Below, one piece after another: positions 37,949-46,552 of a stretch of DNA of 64,000 nucleotides (position 1 is its first letter; each line of letters starts with the position of its first letter). The translations under genes and the position numbers were made by a program. Source of the DNA: Calothrix sp. HK-06 (lineage in GTDB: Bacteria; Cyanobacteriota; Cyanobacteriia; Cyanobacteriales; Nostocaceae); assembly GCF_001904745.1 (NCBI RefSeq), contig NZ_MRCD01000005.1, positions 124,001 through 188,000 of the forward strand, written 5' to 3'. A model generated the notes under the pieces. It had not been told where the DNA came from. It was given only the letters and a program-made list of their open reading frames with translations, and made no database searches.

Positions 37949-38437
37949 ATGAAAACTCCTCTTACCGAAGCAGTAGCATCTGCTGACTCACAAGGACGTT
38001 TCCTAAGCAGCACCGAAATGCAAACCGCTTTTGGTCGTTATCGTCAAGCAACAGCAAGCTTAGAAGCTGCTAAAGCATTGACCAGCAACGCACAACGTTT
38101 GGCAGATGGTGCAGCAAATGCTGTATACCAAAAGTTCCCTTACACCACTCAAATGCAAGGGCCAAACTACGCTTCTACCCAAACAGGTAGAGAAAAGTGT
38201 GTACGTGACATCGGTTACTACTTGCGAATGGTTACCTACTGCTTAGTTGTTGGTGGAACTGGTCCAATGGATGATTACCTCATTGCTGGTTTGGCAGAAA
38301 TCAACAAAACATTTGATTTATCTCCCAGCTGGTACGTAGAAGCTCTCAAGTACATCAAGAGCAACCACGGTTTAAGTGGTGACCCTGCTGTAGAAGCTAA
38401 TTCATACATCGATTACGCAATTAACGTCCTAAGCTAA
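37949..38437 (+). CDS. cpcA: Phycocyanin alpha subunit
   Basis: A 162-residue alpha subunit, which pairs with CpcB and forms trimers and hexamers in the rods. A single bilin-binding Cys84 lies in [34 protein letters not shown] is the standard CpcA start. Strong GGGAGA Shine-Dalgarno. The bilin is expected to be attached by the CpcE/CpcF lyase encoded at the end of the same operon. Followed by an attenuator-like hairpin. Confidence 0.97.
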   Translation: MKTPLTEAVASADSQGRFLSSTEMQTAFGRYRQATASLEAAKALTSNAQRLADGAANAVYQKFPYTTQMQGPNYASTQTGREKCVRDIGYYLRMVTYCLVVGGTGPMDDYLIAGLAEINKTFDLSPSWYVEALKYIKSNHGLSGDPAVEANSYIDYAINVLS

Positions 38438-38451
38438 GACGCGGGACTCTT

Positions 38452-38520
38452 TGCCCGGAAGGTTGAGCGGCTCAACTGGCCATAAAGCTAGGAGTTGTTT
38501 AGCTTTCCGGGCAGTTTTAA
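38452..38520 (+). terminator. Hairpin attenuator between cpcA and linker genes
   Basis: TGCCCGGAAG pairs with CTTTCCGGGCA about 40 bases later, enclosing the inner hairpins GTTGAGC/GCTCAAC and AGCTA.../...TAGCT, and is followed by TTTTAATTTT. Such a leaky terminator would let most transcripts stop after cpcBA and fewer continue into the linkers, matching the stoichiometry of the rods. The rest of the gap to 38861 may also contain a second promoter. Confidence 0.85.
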
Positions 38521-38861
38521 TTTTAAAAAGATTTGTAAAAACGAAACGACTTCAACAAGAGCGCGTTAGCTTTCTAGATAATATTCGCGCTCATGGGAAA
38601 TAGAAAAGAAGGGTATTTCAAGAAAAAAATCTTGCTTTTTCCCATGAATAGTAAATTCAAGACTCTAATTCACTTAACTTCACTCAAGTGATTCTGAATT
38701 TTAGTTTTTGATAAAATTGAATACGATATTATAGAAAGCTTTGCCGATAGTGTGTACTCTCAGGCATTCTTTGGCGTATATAAGCGCGTGTTGATTTGAT
38801 TTAGTCGGTCGTTACTTACATAGGTGAATACAACACTATAGTGTAAGGGAGGCTAGGTAAT

Positions 38862-39644
38862 ATGACTGCGATAGTTGCAGAAACTCCAATCATTGAGTTA
38901 CGTTCTGACCGAAGTGACGAGGATATCGAAATAGTAATTCGGGCAGTTTATCGTCAAATATTGGGTAATTCTTATTTGATGGATAGCGACCGTCTTCTCA
39001 CTTCTGAGTCATTATTACGTAACGGTAGCATTACAGTCAAAAAATTTGTACGTGCTGTTGCAGTTTCAGAACTGTACCGCGATAAATACTTTCATAGCAA
39101 CTCGCAAGTCAGATTCATCGAACTCAACTACAAACATTTACTTGGACGGGCACCAGAAGATGAATCTGAAATAGCTTACCATGTAGACCTATATAATACA
39201 GAAGGCTACGAAGCGGATATTGATTCATACATCGACTCACCAGAGTACGAAAATAATTTTGGCGAAAATATCGTTCCATACCATCGAGGTTTCAAAAGCC
39301 AAGTTGGTCAAAAGAACATTGGATATAGCCGAATGTTCCAATTGTATCGAGGCTACGCTTCTAGTGACCTCGCCCAAGGATACAAGAACGGACGGTTAAC
39401 TTGGGAAGTCGCGAAAAATCTTGCCTCACCAATACACCCAGCATCAACTAACGCATTAGCAGGAGCAGCAAGTGGTTCTAGAGGTGAAGTTTACCGAATT
39501 CGTTTAATGAGTTCTGCTTCACTCAAATCAACGGTAGTACGTAAAGTAACCACTGAAATACTAGTACCCTACGAACAACTCTCCTCGAAATTGCAGCAGT
39601 TGAACCGCAAGGGCAATAAAGTGATGAGCATAACAAGAGCGTAA
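38862..39644 (+). CDS. Phycocyanin rod linker (CpcC/CpcH type)
   Basis: A 260-residue linker polypeptide. The N-terminal linker domain (about 15-150) includes [36 protein letters not shown] and [17 protein letters not shown], followed by [13 protein letters not shown]-terminal CpcD-like domain (about 207-260) ends in [11 protein letters not shown]. It sits in the cavity of a phycocyanin hexamer and joins hexamers along the rod. It lacks the longer [13 protein letters not shown]-type start of its neighbour. Position directly after cpcBA and before a second linker recalls cpcH of inducible phycocyanin operons. Strong GGGAGG Shine-Dalgarno. Confidence 0.9.
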   Translation: MTAIVAETPIIELRSDRSDEDIEIVIRAVYRQILGNSYLMDSDRLLTSESLLRNGSITVKKFVRAVAVSELYRDKYFHSNSQVRFIELNYKHLLGRAPEDESEIAYHVDLYNTEGYEADIDSYIDSPEYENNFGENIVPYHRGFKSQVGQKNIGYSRMFQLYRGYASSDLAQGYKNGRLTWEVAKNLASPIHPASTNALAGAASGSRGEVYRIRLMSSASLKSTVVRKVTTEILVPYEQLSSKLQQLNRKGNKVMSITRA

Positions 39645-39707
39645 ATTGCTTTTTTTGAATCAAATTCAACTTGTTCAAAATCTATAAAGTCTAAAAAGGT
39701 CTAATAC

Positions 39708-40580
39708 ATGGCAGTCACAACCGCAGCATCACGTCTAGGAACCGAAGCTTATACTAATGTAACTCCAGTTGAGATACGTCAATACGCAACAAAAGATGAA
39801 ATTGAATTCGCAATTTCAGCAGTTTACCGTCAACTCTTAGGTAACGACTACCTAATGAAGTCACAGCGTTTAATTAGTGCTGAATCACTCTTACGTGATG
39901 GTAAAATTACAGTTCGTGACTTTGTACGTCAAGTTGCAAAATCCGAGCTATACAAAGAAAAATTCTTTTACAACAACTTCCAAACTCGTACCATCGAGTT
40001 AAATTACAAACACCTACTAGGACGCGCACCTTACGACGAGTCCGAAGTTGTTTTTCACTTAGACATGTATCAAAACCAAGGTTACGATGCTGACATCGAT
40101 TCATTCGTAGATTCAGAAGAATATGAAGAAAACTTCGGTGAAAACATCGTTCCTTACTACCGTGGTTTCAAAACCCAAACTGGTCAAAAAACTGTCGGAT
40201 TCAACCGCATGTTCCAGTTATATCGTGGTTATGCAAACAGTGACCGCGCACAACTTAGAGGTGCCACTCCACACCTAGCAGTCGAATTAGGTCGCAATAG
40301 TGCCAGTGCAGTAGTTCCTCCTAGCGGTAATGGTAGCGAAGGATTTGCATACGTTGCACCAGGTCGTGGCATCACACCTAGCAGTACATTTGGTGGCGCC
40401 GCAACCTTTGGAAAAGAAGGTAGAATGTTCCGCGTTGAAGCCGCAAAAGTATTTGGTTCTGGTTATCCCAGCACTCGCCGTGTTAACCAAGCAGTGGTAA
40501 TTCCTTACGAAGAATTATCCACCTACATCCAAAGAGTTCTAAAACAAGGCGGCAAAATCGCCAGCGTAACCCCTCTCTAA
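39708..40580 (+). CDS. cpcC: Phycocyanin rod linker CpcC/CpcI type
   Basis: A 290-residue rod linker with start [20 protein letters not shown], linker domain (about 18-185) containing [36 protein letters not shown] and [18 protein letters not shown], and C-terminal CpcD-like domain (about 237-290) ending [12 protein letters not shown]. It is longer than the preceding linker by an Ala/Gly/Ser-rich insert before the C-terminal domain. The two linkers probably mark successive positions in the rod. Called cpcI when such a gene follows cpcH. Confidence 0.9.
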   Translation: MAVTTAASRLGTEAYTNVTPVEIRQYATKDEIEFAISAVYRQLLGNDYLMKSQRLISAESLLRDGKITVRDFVRQVAKSELYKEKFFYNNFQTRTIELNYKHLLGRAPYDESEVVFHLDMYQNQGYDADIDSFVDSEEYEENFGENIVPYYRGFKTQTGQKTVGFNRMFQLYRGYANSDRAQLRGATPHLAVELGRNSASAVVPPSGNGSEGFAYVAPGRGITPSSTFGGAATFGKEGRMFRVEAAKVFGSGYPSTRRVNQAVVIPYEELSTYIQRVLKQGGKIASVTPL

Positions 40581-40593
40581 TCTCTCTTGTGGA

Positions 40594-40611
40594 GCGGGCA
40601 TCCCTGCCCGC
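40594..40611. repeat. GCGGGCATCCCTGCCCGC hairpin
   Basis: Within TGTGGAGCGGGCATCCCTGC..., between cpcC and cpcD. A stem of seven G/C-rich pairs. A close copy lies at 60276 and a variant at 21450, so it is a dispersed element rather than an operon-specific terminator. Confidence 0.75.
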
Positions 40612-40656
40612 CCCCTTATATCAACAAGAAAAATCATTTATTCGCAACAAAAATAT

Positions 40657-40929
40657 ATGCTTGGTCAAATCGCACCCAACAAACAATCAGCAGCACGTTA
40701 CTTTCGCTACGAAGTAACAGGAATACGCCAAAACGAAGAAACTGATAAAACCGATTATCAAATTCGTTCAAGTGCTAGCACTTTTATAACCGTTCCTTAT
40801 AACCGCATGAATTCAGAAATGCAGCGAATTACCCGTATGGGTGGCAAAATAGTAAACATTGAGCCTTTATATAGTGAAGGCGCCCAATCAGATACTAATG
40901 CCGACGCTTTTAAAAATGAATTCCAATAA
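40657..40929 (+). CDS. cpcD: Small rod-capping linker
   Basis: A 90-residue protein consisting of a single CpcD domain: SAARYFRYEVTGIRQNEET, ITVPYNRMNSEMQRITRMGG and KIVNIEPL. It caps the core-distal end of phycocyanin rods and limits their length. Its last 14 bases overlap the cpcE start at 40916, a sign of translational coupling. Confidence 0.93.
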   Translation: MLGQIAPNKQSAARYFRYEVTGIRQNEETDKTDYQIRSSASTFITVPYNRMNSEMQRITRMGGKIVNIEPLYSEGAQSDTNADAFKNEFQ

Positions 40930-41764
40930 GGATAACTTTCAACCCTCATCACCGTCAGAAACACCTGGCGGTGGTGAATCATTAACAATAGAAACCGCAA
41001 TCGCAAATCTAGAAGGTACAGATTCTGGTTTGCGATTTTATGCTGCTTGGTGGTTAGGTCGATTTAAAGTTAACGAACCACGAGCAATTACTCTTTTAAT
41101 TGAAGCACTCGCAGATGAGCTTGATAGAACACCCGAAGGTGGTTATCCACTGCGACGCAATGCAGCCCGCGCGTTAGGTAAACTAAATGATAAAAGCGCA
41201 GTACCTGCTTTAATTAAAAGTTTAGAATGTTCTGATTATTACCTGCGCGAAGCAGCCGCCGAATCATTAGGGATGTTATCAGATGCAAGCGCAATTCCTG
41301 CTTTACATAACTTATTAATTACTGGATTAACAGGTGAAGAATTAGTTATTGAATCTACCCCAAGCCAGCCGTATGATGCAATATTAGAAGCTTTAGGCAA
41401 TCTTGGCGCCAAAGAATGCGTACCACAAATTGAACTATTTTTAAAGCATCCAGTCGAACGGGTACAGTACTCAGCAGCACGTGCAATGTACCAACTAACA
41501 AAAAATTCTTCATATGGAGAACGGTTGGTAAAAGCCTTAGCAGGAAATAACCTACAACTACGACGCACCGCACTCGCAGACTTAGGTGCAATAGGATACT
41601 TTGAAGCTGCAGACGCAATTGCTCAAACTCTTGCAGAAAACAGTTTAAAATTAATCGCACTGAAAGGATTACTAGAATACCAGGTAAGAGAGTTAACACC
41701 CCCCACCCCCACTTTATCTGACGATGCTATAAAAGTCATGAAATTAATGGACTCATTACTTTAA
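40916..41764 (+). CDS. cpcE: Phycocyanobilin lyase subunit CpcE
   Basis: A 282-residue HEAT-like repeat protein (LRFYAAWWLGRFKVNEPRAI, AARALGKLNDKSAVPALI, REAAAESLGMLSDASAIPAL), larger subunit of the heterodimeric CpcE/CpcF lyase that attaches phycocyanobilin to Cys84 of CpcA. The frame opens at 40859, inside cpcD, but family homology (SLTIETAIANLEG) and the overlap with the cpcD stop fit the ATG at 40916. Confidence 0.92.
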   Translation: MNSNKDNFQPSSPSETPGGGESLTIETAIANLEGTDSGLRFYAAWWLGRFKVNEPRAITLLIEALADELDRTPEGGYPLRRNAARALGKLNDKSAVPALIKSLECSDYYLREAAAESLGMLSDASAIPALHNLLITGLTGEELVIESTPSQPYDAILEALGNLGAKECVPQIELFLKHPVERVQYSAARAMYQLTKNSSYGERLVKALAGNNLQLRRTALADLGAIGYFEAADAIAQTLAENSLKLIALKGLLEYQVRELTPPTPTLSDDAIKVMKLMDSLL

Positions 41765-41770
41765 ATAGTA

Positions 41771-41866
41771 ATGAGTGCTGAGTGCTGAGTACTGAGTGCT
41801 GAGTTTTATTCCTAACTTCTAACTCTAATTCTTAACTCATAACTCCTAACTCCTAACTCCTAACTT
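41771..41866. repeat. Heptamer repeat arrays between cpcE and cpcF
   Basis: GAGTGCT units (41771-41804) are followed by CTAACTC units ending in ACTCCTAACTCCTAACTTT right before the cpcF ATG. They fill the whole spacer, so no Shine-Dalgarno is visible for cpcF. Confidence 0.85.
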
Positions 41867-41867
41867 T

Positions 41868-42584
41868 ATGAATAGTGTTCAACAATTAATTAGTGCAGTA
41901 GAAGAAGCTGATTCCTCAGCGAAATTAGTCAAAGCTGTACAAAATCTTGCATCTTCTGGTTCAGAAGATGCCGTACCAACATTGATTGCAGCTCTAGGAT
42001 ATAATAACCCCGGCGCCGCAGTTGCAGCAGTTGATGGGTTAATCGAAATAGGGGAAAAAGCCGTAAAACCTCTATTGCAATTACTTGATAACTATAACTA
42101 TGGAGCGCGTGCTTGGGCAGTACGTGCATTAGCAGGTATTGGTGACCCCAGAGGATTTAATACTTTACTCGATGCTGCAAAAAATGACTTTGCTTTAAGT
42201 GTACGTCGAGCAGCAGCGCGGGGTTTAGGAACAATTCACTGGCAGCAAATGCCATCTGAACAGCGCTCAACCTCTCAACAGCAAGCGCTCGAAACCTTAA
42301 TTCAAGTTTGTCGTGACCCAGAATGGGTAGTGCGCTATGCAGCAGTAACTGGACTAGAAGCACTTGCAAATGCTGCGAGTGAGACTCAACCAGATAAATT
42401 ACCACAAATCACGGCGCCGCTTTTAGAAATGGCAAACAACGACGAAGAAGTCGCAATTAGAGCGCGTGCTTGGATGGCAATACATCAGCACCATAGTCAA
42501 ATAGAAATGCCCACCATGAAAACGCTCGCAGAATCTGACGACGAAAAAGAAGTACCTAGTCGCGGCAGTGGTAGAAGATCATAA
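41868..42584 (+). CDS. cpcF: Phycocyanobilin lyase subunit CpcF
   Basis: A 238-residue HEAT-like repeat protein (AVPTLIAALGYNNPGAAVAA, YGARAWAVRALAGIGDPRGF, RRAAARGLGTIHW), smaller partner of CpcE in the CpcA-Cys84 bilin lyase. It ends the cpc operon. Its start codon follows directly on an array of heptamer repeats with no ribosome-binding sequence, so its translation may be weak or leaderless-like compared with CpcE. Confidence 0.9.
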   Translation: MNSVQQLISAVEEADSSAKLVKAVQNLASSGSEDAVPTLIAALGYNNPGAAVAAVDGLIEIGEKAVKPLLQLLDNYNYGARAWAVRALAGIGDPRGFNTLLDAAKNDFALSVRRAAARGLGTIHWQQMPSEQRSTSQQQALETLIQVCRDPEWVVRYAAVTGLEALANAASETQPDKLPQITAPLLEMANNDEEVAIRARAWMAIHQHHSQIEMPTMKTLAESDDEKEVPSRGSGRRS

Positions 42585-42613
42585 AATTCTCTCAGAACGT
42601 GTGTATTATTAAT

Positions 42614-42641
42614 GTAGAGACGTTACATGTAACGTCTCTAC
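42614..42641. repeat. Perfect 28-base GTAGAGACG palindrome
   Basis: GTAGAGACGTTACA/TGTAACGTCTCTAC between cpcF and recJ, identical to the copy at 25526. Could end the cpc transcript. Confidence 0.8.
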
Positions 42642-42684
42642 GATTACATAATTCAACAATCAAATTCCAAAAAACCCTCCTGCA

Positions 42685-45012
42685 ATGCAACCTCAACCGC
42701 ATTGGAATTTAATCACAACCGAACAACCACCGCAGTGGTTCACCGAAGCAGTCAAACGCTACACACCAAATTCGAGCGGTAAATTTGCCGCAAGCTTATT
42801 ATGGCAGCGAGGAATTAATCAAGTCGAACAACTAGAAGCATTTATTAACCCAAAAATATATAAATCAGCAAGTCCATTTGAATTTGGTCAAGAAATGCAG
42901 TTAGCCATAGCACGGTTACAAGCAGCGCGTGCCAACCATGAAAAAGTCGCAATTTGGGGAGATTTCGATGCCGATGGTATTACATCAACAGCAGTATTAT
43001 GGGATGGGCTAGGACAATTTTTTACCCAGGACACCAAATTAATTTATTACATTCCCAATCGCATTAGCGAATCGCATGGACTTAATATAAAAGGCATTGA
43101 AACGCTTATTAAACAAGGATGCAAGCTGATAGTTACTTGTGACACAGGTAGCACAAACATCCAAGAAATTACTTACGCAAACAAGTATGATGTAGATGTC
43201 ATAGTTACAGACCATCATACTTTACCAACCGAACGCCCAAATGTCACAGCAATAATTAACCCACGTTATTTACCGTCATTACATCCCTTATATAATTTAT
43301 CTGGAGTTGCAGTAGCTTATAAATTAGTCGAGGCACTTTATACAGCTTTACCGAATGTAGCACAGCAACCACTCGAAGATTTACTAGATTTAGTTGCAGT
43401 TGGACTTATTGCTGACTTAGTACAACTTAGCGGAGACTGTCGTTATTTAGCGCAGCGAGGAATTCAGCGTTTACAAACCGATTTTCAACAACCACCCGCA
43501 CTACGTCGGCGCCCAGGAGTAGGTAGACTATTAGAACTGTGTCAAAAAAGTGGCGATAGGCCAACTGATATATCCTTTGGTTTGGGACCACGCATCAACG
43601 CAGTTAGTCGTATTCAAGGTGACGCGAGATTCTGCGTAGAATTACTAACAAGTCGCGACCAAACGCGCGTTAGTCAGCTTGCAGAAGAAACCGAACTAGC
43701 AAACGCGCGTCGTAAATCTCTGCAAAAAGATATCACACAACAAGTCAATCAAAAGCTTTCCCAAACAGATTTATCGACAACAAACGTTATAGTTCTCTCA
43801 GACCCACAGTGGTCAGCAGGAGTATTAGGACTCGTAGCAGGGCAAGTAGCACAAGAAACAGGGCGCCCAACTATTCTACTAAGTACAGAACATTCTCCTA
43901 GCAACCTTGCTCGTGGTTCTGCACGTTCGATAAATTCCGTAGACTTATACCAATTAGTCAAAGACCAAGCACACTTACTACATAAATTTGGTGGACATCC
44001 ATTTGCAGCTGGGTTAAGTTTACCTGTAGAAAATATTCCTTTATTTAGCGAAGCAATAAATCAGCAACTACGACTTTCAATAGGTACCGCAATATTGGCG
44101 CCAACGATACAAGCTGATATAAAAGTTCAAGTAGCAGACTTAAGCAAAGAATTATTTTTAGAGTTTAAACTACTAGAACCCTGCGGAATGGGCAACCCAG
44201 TTCCCAAACTGTTGATTCAAAATTGCTGGTTTAAAAATGCTTGGCATCGTAACCAACAAGACACGCAAGGTAAAAAAATACAATATATCAAAACCGAGTT
44301 TGATATTCTTGATAACTCTACAATAAATCCATTCCCAGGTATATGGTGGGGACATTATAAAGAAGAACTACCAGAGGGTAAATGTGATTGTATCGCCGAA
44401 CTCGACTATAACAGCTTTAAAAAACGCTACGAAATTCGTCTCATAGCAGTACGGCCTAGTACTAATTCACTACCAAATACTCAAAAAATCTCAAATCCAA
44501 TACTAGACTGGCGCCATTCTTTAGAAAACTCAGCACTCGGCACTCAGCACTCAGCACTCTTACTAGAAGAATGTCCAGCGAGTTGGGATGAAATCCGCGC
44601 ATGGATTAAAAAGTCATACCATCTTAATCAACCTTTAGCACTAGCTTGGTCAAAACCCCGTTGGGAATCACCACAAGATACTTGGTATAAATTAGCAGGA
44701 CTTGCTAAATACCTCGCGCGCACGACTCAACCAGTTACGCGCGTCCAACTACGAGAAAAACTTGGTATTGGAGACCAACCTTTACATTTAGGATTAAAAG
44801 CTTTACGAAATTTAGGTATCAAAAGTACTTTCAATGACCGTAATTTAATATTCGTCGAAAGCAACCAACATCAATCAAATTTATCATCAGCACAATCTGC
44901 ACTCGAACAATTTTTAGCAGCAGTTCAAGAAGAACAGTTTCAACGCGCGTATTTTGCTGATGTTCCACTTTCTGCGGTAAATGCAATGGCAGGAAGAATT
45001 TTTGATTCGTGA
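42685..45012 (+). CDS. recJ: Single-stranded-DNA-specific exonuclease RecJ
   Basis: A 775-residue 5'-3' exonuclease used in recombination and mismatch or base excision repair. The DHH domain carries WGDFDADGITST (Asp93, Asp95, Asp97) and VIVTDHHTLP. The DHHA1 part carries GGHPFAAGLSLP, and an OB-like region follows. The C-terminal 180 residues are an extension seen in cyanobacterial RecJ. Near residues 615-625 the coding sequence contains a heptamer array (ACTCAGC, 44528-44558) translated in frame as NSALGTQHSAL, apparently a repeat inserted into a linker between domains. Confidence 0.93.
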   Translation: MQPQPHWNLITTEQPPQWFTEAVKRYTPNSSGKFAASLLWQRGINQVEQLEAFINPKIYKSASPFEFGQEMQLAIARLQAARANHEKVAIWGDFDADGITSTAVLWDGLGQFFTQDTKLIYYIPNRISESHGLNIKGIETLIKQGCKLIVTCDTGSTNIQEITYANKYDVDVIVTDHHTLPTERPNVTAIINPRYLPSLHPLYNLSGVAVAYKLVEALYTALPNVAQQPLEDLLDLVAVGLIADLVQLSGDCRYLAQRGIQRLQTDFQQPPALRRRPGVGRLLELCQKSGDRPTDISFGLGPRINAVSRIQGDARFCVELLTSRDQTRVSQLAEETELANARRKSLQKDITQQVNQKLSQTDLSTTNVIVLSDPQWSAGVLGLVAGQVAQETGRPTILLSTEHSPSNLARGSARSINSVDLYQLVKDQAHLLHKFGGHPFAAGLSLPVENIPLFSEAINQQLRLSIGTAILAPTIQADIKVQVADLSKELFLEFKLLEPCGMGNPVPKLLIQNCWFKNAWHRNQQDTQGKKIQYIKTEFDILDNSTINPFPGIWWGHYKEELPEGKCDCIAELDYNSFKKRYEIRLIAVRPSTNSLPNTQKISNPILDWRHSLENSALGTQHSALLLEECPASWDEIRAWIKKSYHLNQPLALAWSKPRWESPQDTWYKLAGLAKYLARTTQPVTRVQLREKLGIGDQPLHLGLKALRNLGIKSTFNDRNLIFVESNQHQSNLSSAQSALEQFLAAVQEEQFQRAYFADVPLSAVNAMAGRIFDS
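44528..44558 (+). repeat. ACTCAGC heptamer array inside recJ
   Basis: Four units (ACTCAGC, ACTCGGC, ACTCAGC, ACTCAGC) and a partial one, inside the coding frame. The same heptamer (as TGAGTGC on the other strand) forms intergenic arrays at 31831 and 41771. Confidence 0.85.
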
Positions 45013-45067
45013 TTTCAAGAGTTGTAGCACAGATAAGACAGCCTCGGTAATTTGAATTTGGTATACT

Positions 45068-45226
45068 AAACTCGTTCCACCACTCGTAACTTTGGTGGTT
45101 TAGGACTTGGGGAACGCAATTGTGCGTCAATTAGTCGAACTGCATGGAAGAACGATTTGGGTAGAAAGTCCCGGCGAAAATCAAAGCGCCACCTTTACAG
45201 TGAAATTACCAATAATAAAGAATTAA
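45068..45226 (+). pseudogene. C-terminal remnant of a sensor histidine kinase
   Basis: TRSTTRNFGGLGLG in one frame and, after a shift near 45113, AIVRQLVELHGRTIWVESPG then ATFTVKLP to a stop at 45226. Together they are the G2 box and end of a HATPase domain. A stop precedes TRSTT, and everything upstream of the G box is missing. The remaining gap (45227-45525) shows nothing. Confidence 0.85.
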
Positions 45227-45525
45227 ATTTTACTGAATAATTCATTTTATTAAAACATCGGTTCTCCGTATCTGATTCATTTTTATATCTTACAGGCTAT
45301 AGAGCTTGTAAAAATAAAAACATACCAAATGTTATACTCAAGATTTCTTCATCAAATGTACTATTATATTTAACTTATCAGAGAATATTATTTAGTTTTT
45401 ATTCCTCTTAACTGTTCTCTCTGTGTCTAGTAAGGAAAAAAAACATGACTAAAGTCATGGTAACAAAATGACTTTTGCCACAATTTTTCAATAACACTAG
45501 TTGTGTATAGTGAGTGGTGTAAACT

Positions 45526-46248
45526 TTACTTCTGCTCGTCTATACTCTCAATACCCATTTGTCGTTCGCATTTATAGCCAGTTTGGCGCCAAGCGTCTAA
45601 ATTTACATCTTTAAGATTTATTACATTTGCACATTGTGGATGTTGAAAATGGCTCCATAGTGCCCAAGCAAAGCTGCGAATAATATCCAACGCAGTTTTG
45701 AAGGATGATTCTTGGTTACCGGGAACACCTTGTTCTTGCACAACGTCAAACTCTACCCAGATGCCATGCGCTCCAAAAATAATTTGTGCCATCCATTTGG
45801 CCCGGGGTAAATGACTGTGCGAGGTAATCAACTTGATTTTACGAGCCTTCCAACTCTCCAAAATAGGCAAACTGTAAAAAAAATTATCAAAAGTTGAATT
45901 TGCACACTTTTCTAGCCAAATATTACCCAAAATGGCTCTTTTGCGCTTAAAAATCGAAAAAATACATGGTTCTTGGGAACCTTGTGAGATGAGAACCGGG
46001 ATTTTAGCGTTTTTAGATGCAAAATCAGCGGCATAAACTTCGCGTGCAATGCTTCCACCTAACACAAAAGTGGCACTAACTGGCTTGGAAGATGAATTAA
46101 TTAAGGTTATAGTGTTAAAAACCAGCCAAATACAAAGGAGAAAGCATAAACCCAAGCTGAGTTTTTGTAAAAATTGCCACCTTAACAACCGAAGTCTACG
46201 GTTCGGGCGGGTGAATAGTGTGTAACTTTTTGTCTTATTGTTTATCAT
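45526..46248 (-). CDS. YdcF-family (DUF218) membrane protein
   Basis: A 240-residue protein with one N-terminal transmembrane helix (about 29-50, LSLGLCFLLCIWLVFNTITL) and a DUF218/YdcF domain: ATFVLGGSIAREVYAADFAS, IPVLISQGSQ, STFDNFFYSLPILES, KIKLITSHSHLPRAKWMAQI. In other members this domain is linked to envelope metabolism (ElyC/SanA). The glycine- and Ser-rich segments form the presumed active site. No operon partner. Confidence 0.82.
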   Translation of the reverse strand: MINNKTKSYTLFTRPNRRLRLLRWQFLQKLSLGLCFLLCIWLVFNTITLINSSSKPVSATFVLGGSIAREVYAADFASKNAKIPVLISQGSQEPCIFSIFKRKRAILGNIWLEKCANSTFDNFFYSLPILESWKARKIKLITSHSHLPRAKWMAQIIFGAHGIWVEFDVVQEQGVPGNQESSFKTALDIIRSFAWALWSHFQHPQCANVINLKDVNLDAWRQTGYKCERQMGIESIDEQK

Positions 46249-46552
46249 AGAATTTAATGGAGTAATCTTTCTTAAAATTCCTACATTTCAAAGATTCAAG
46301 TGCTATCTTAGTAGACACAAGATTAGGTGCTTTGTACGTATATAAGGGTGTCATTTGATTCTAAGTTGCGTAGGGAGAGAATCGGCTCTATTAAAAAAAG
46401 GATGTATCAACAGTTACATATGTTTTCCAAAATAAATTTCCGGTAAATTTCCTTTTTTTGAGGAAGCAAAAACAGTATAAAGACTTTAATCGCTTCTTTA
46501 AAAAGCTAATTGCTAAACTGTCAACAACACATAATTATTCCAGCTAATATAC
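46249..46552. other. Intergenic region, divergent YdcF / Ctp
   Basis: About 300 bases between divergent genes; should contain both promoters. No repeat or remnant recognised. Confidence 0.5.
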
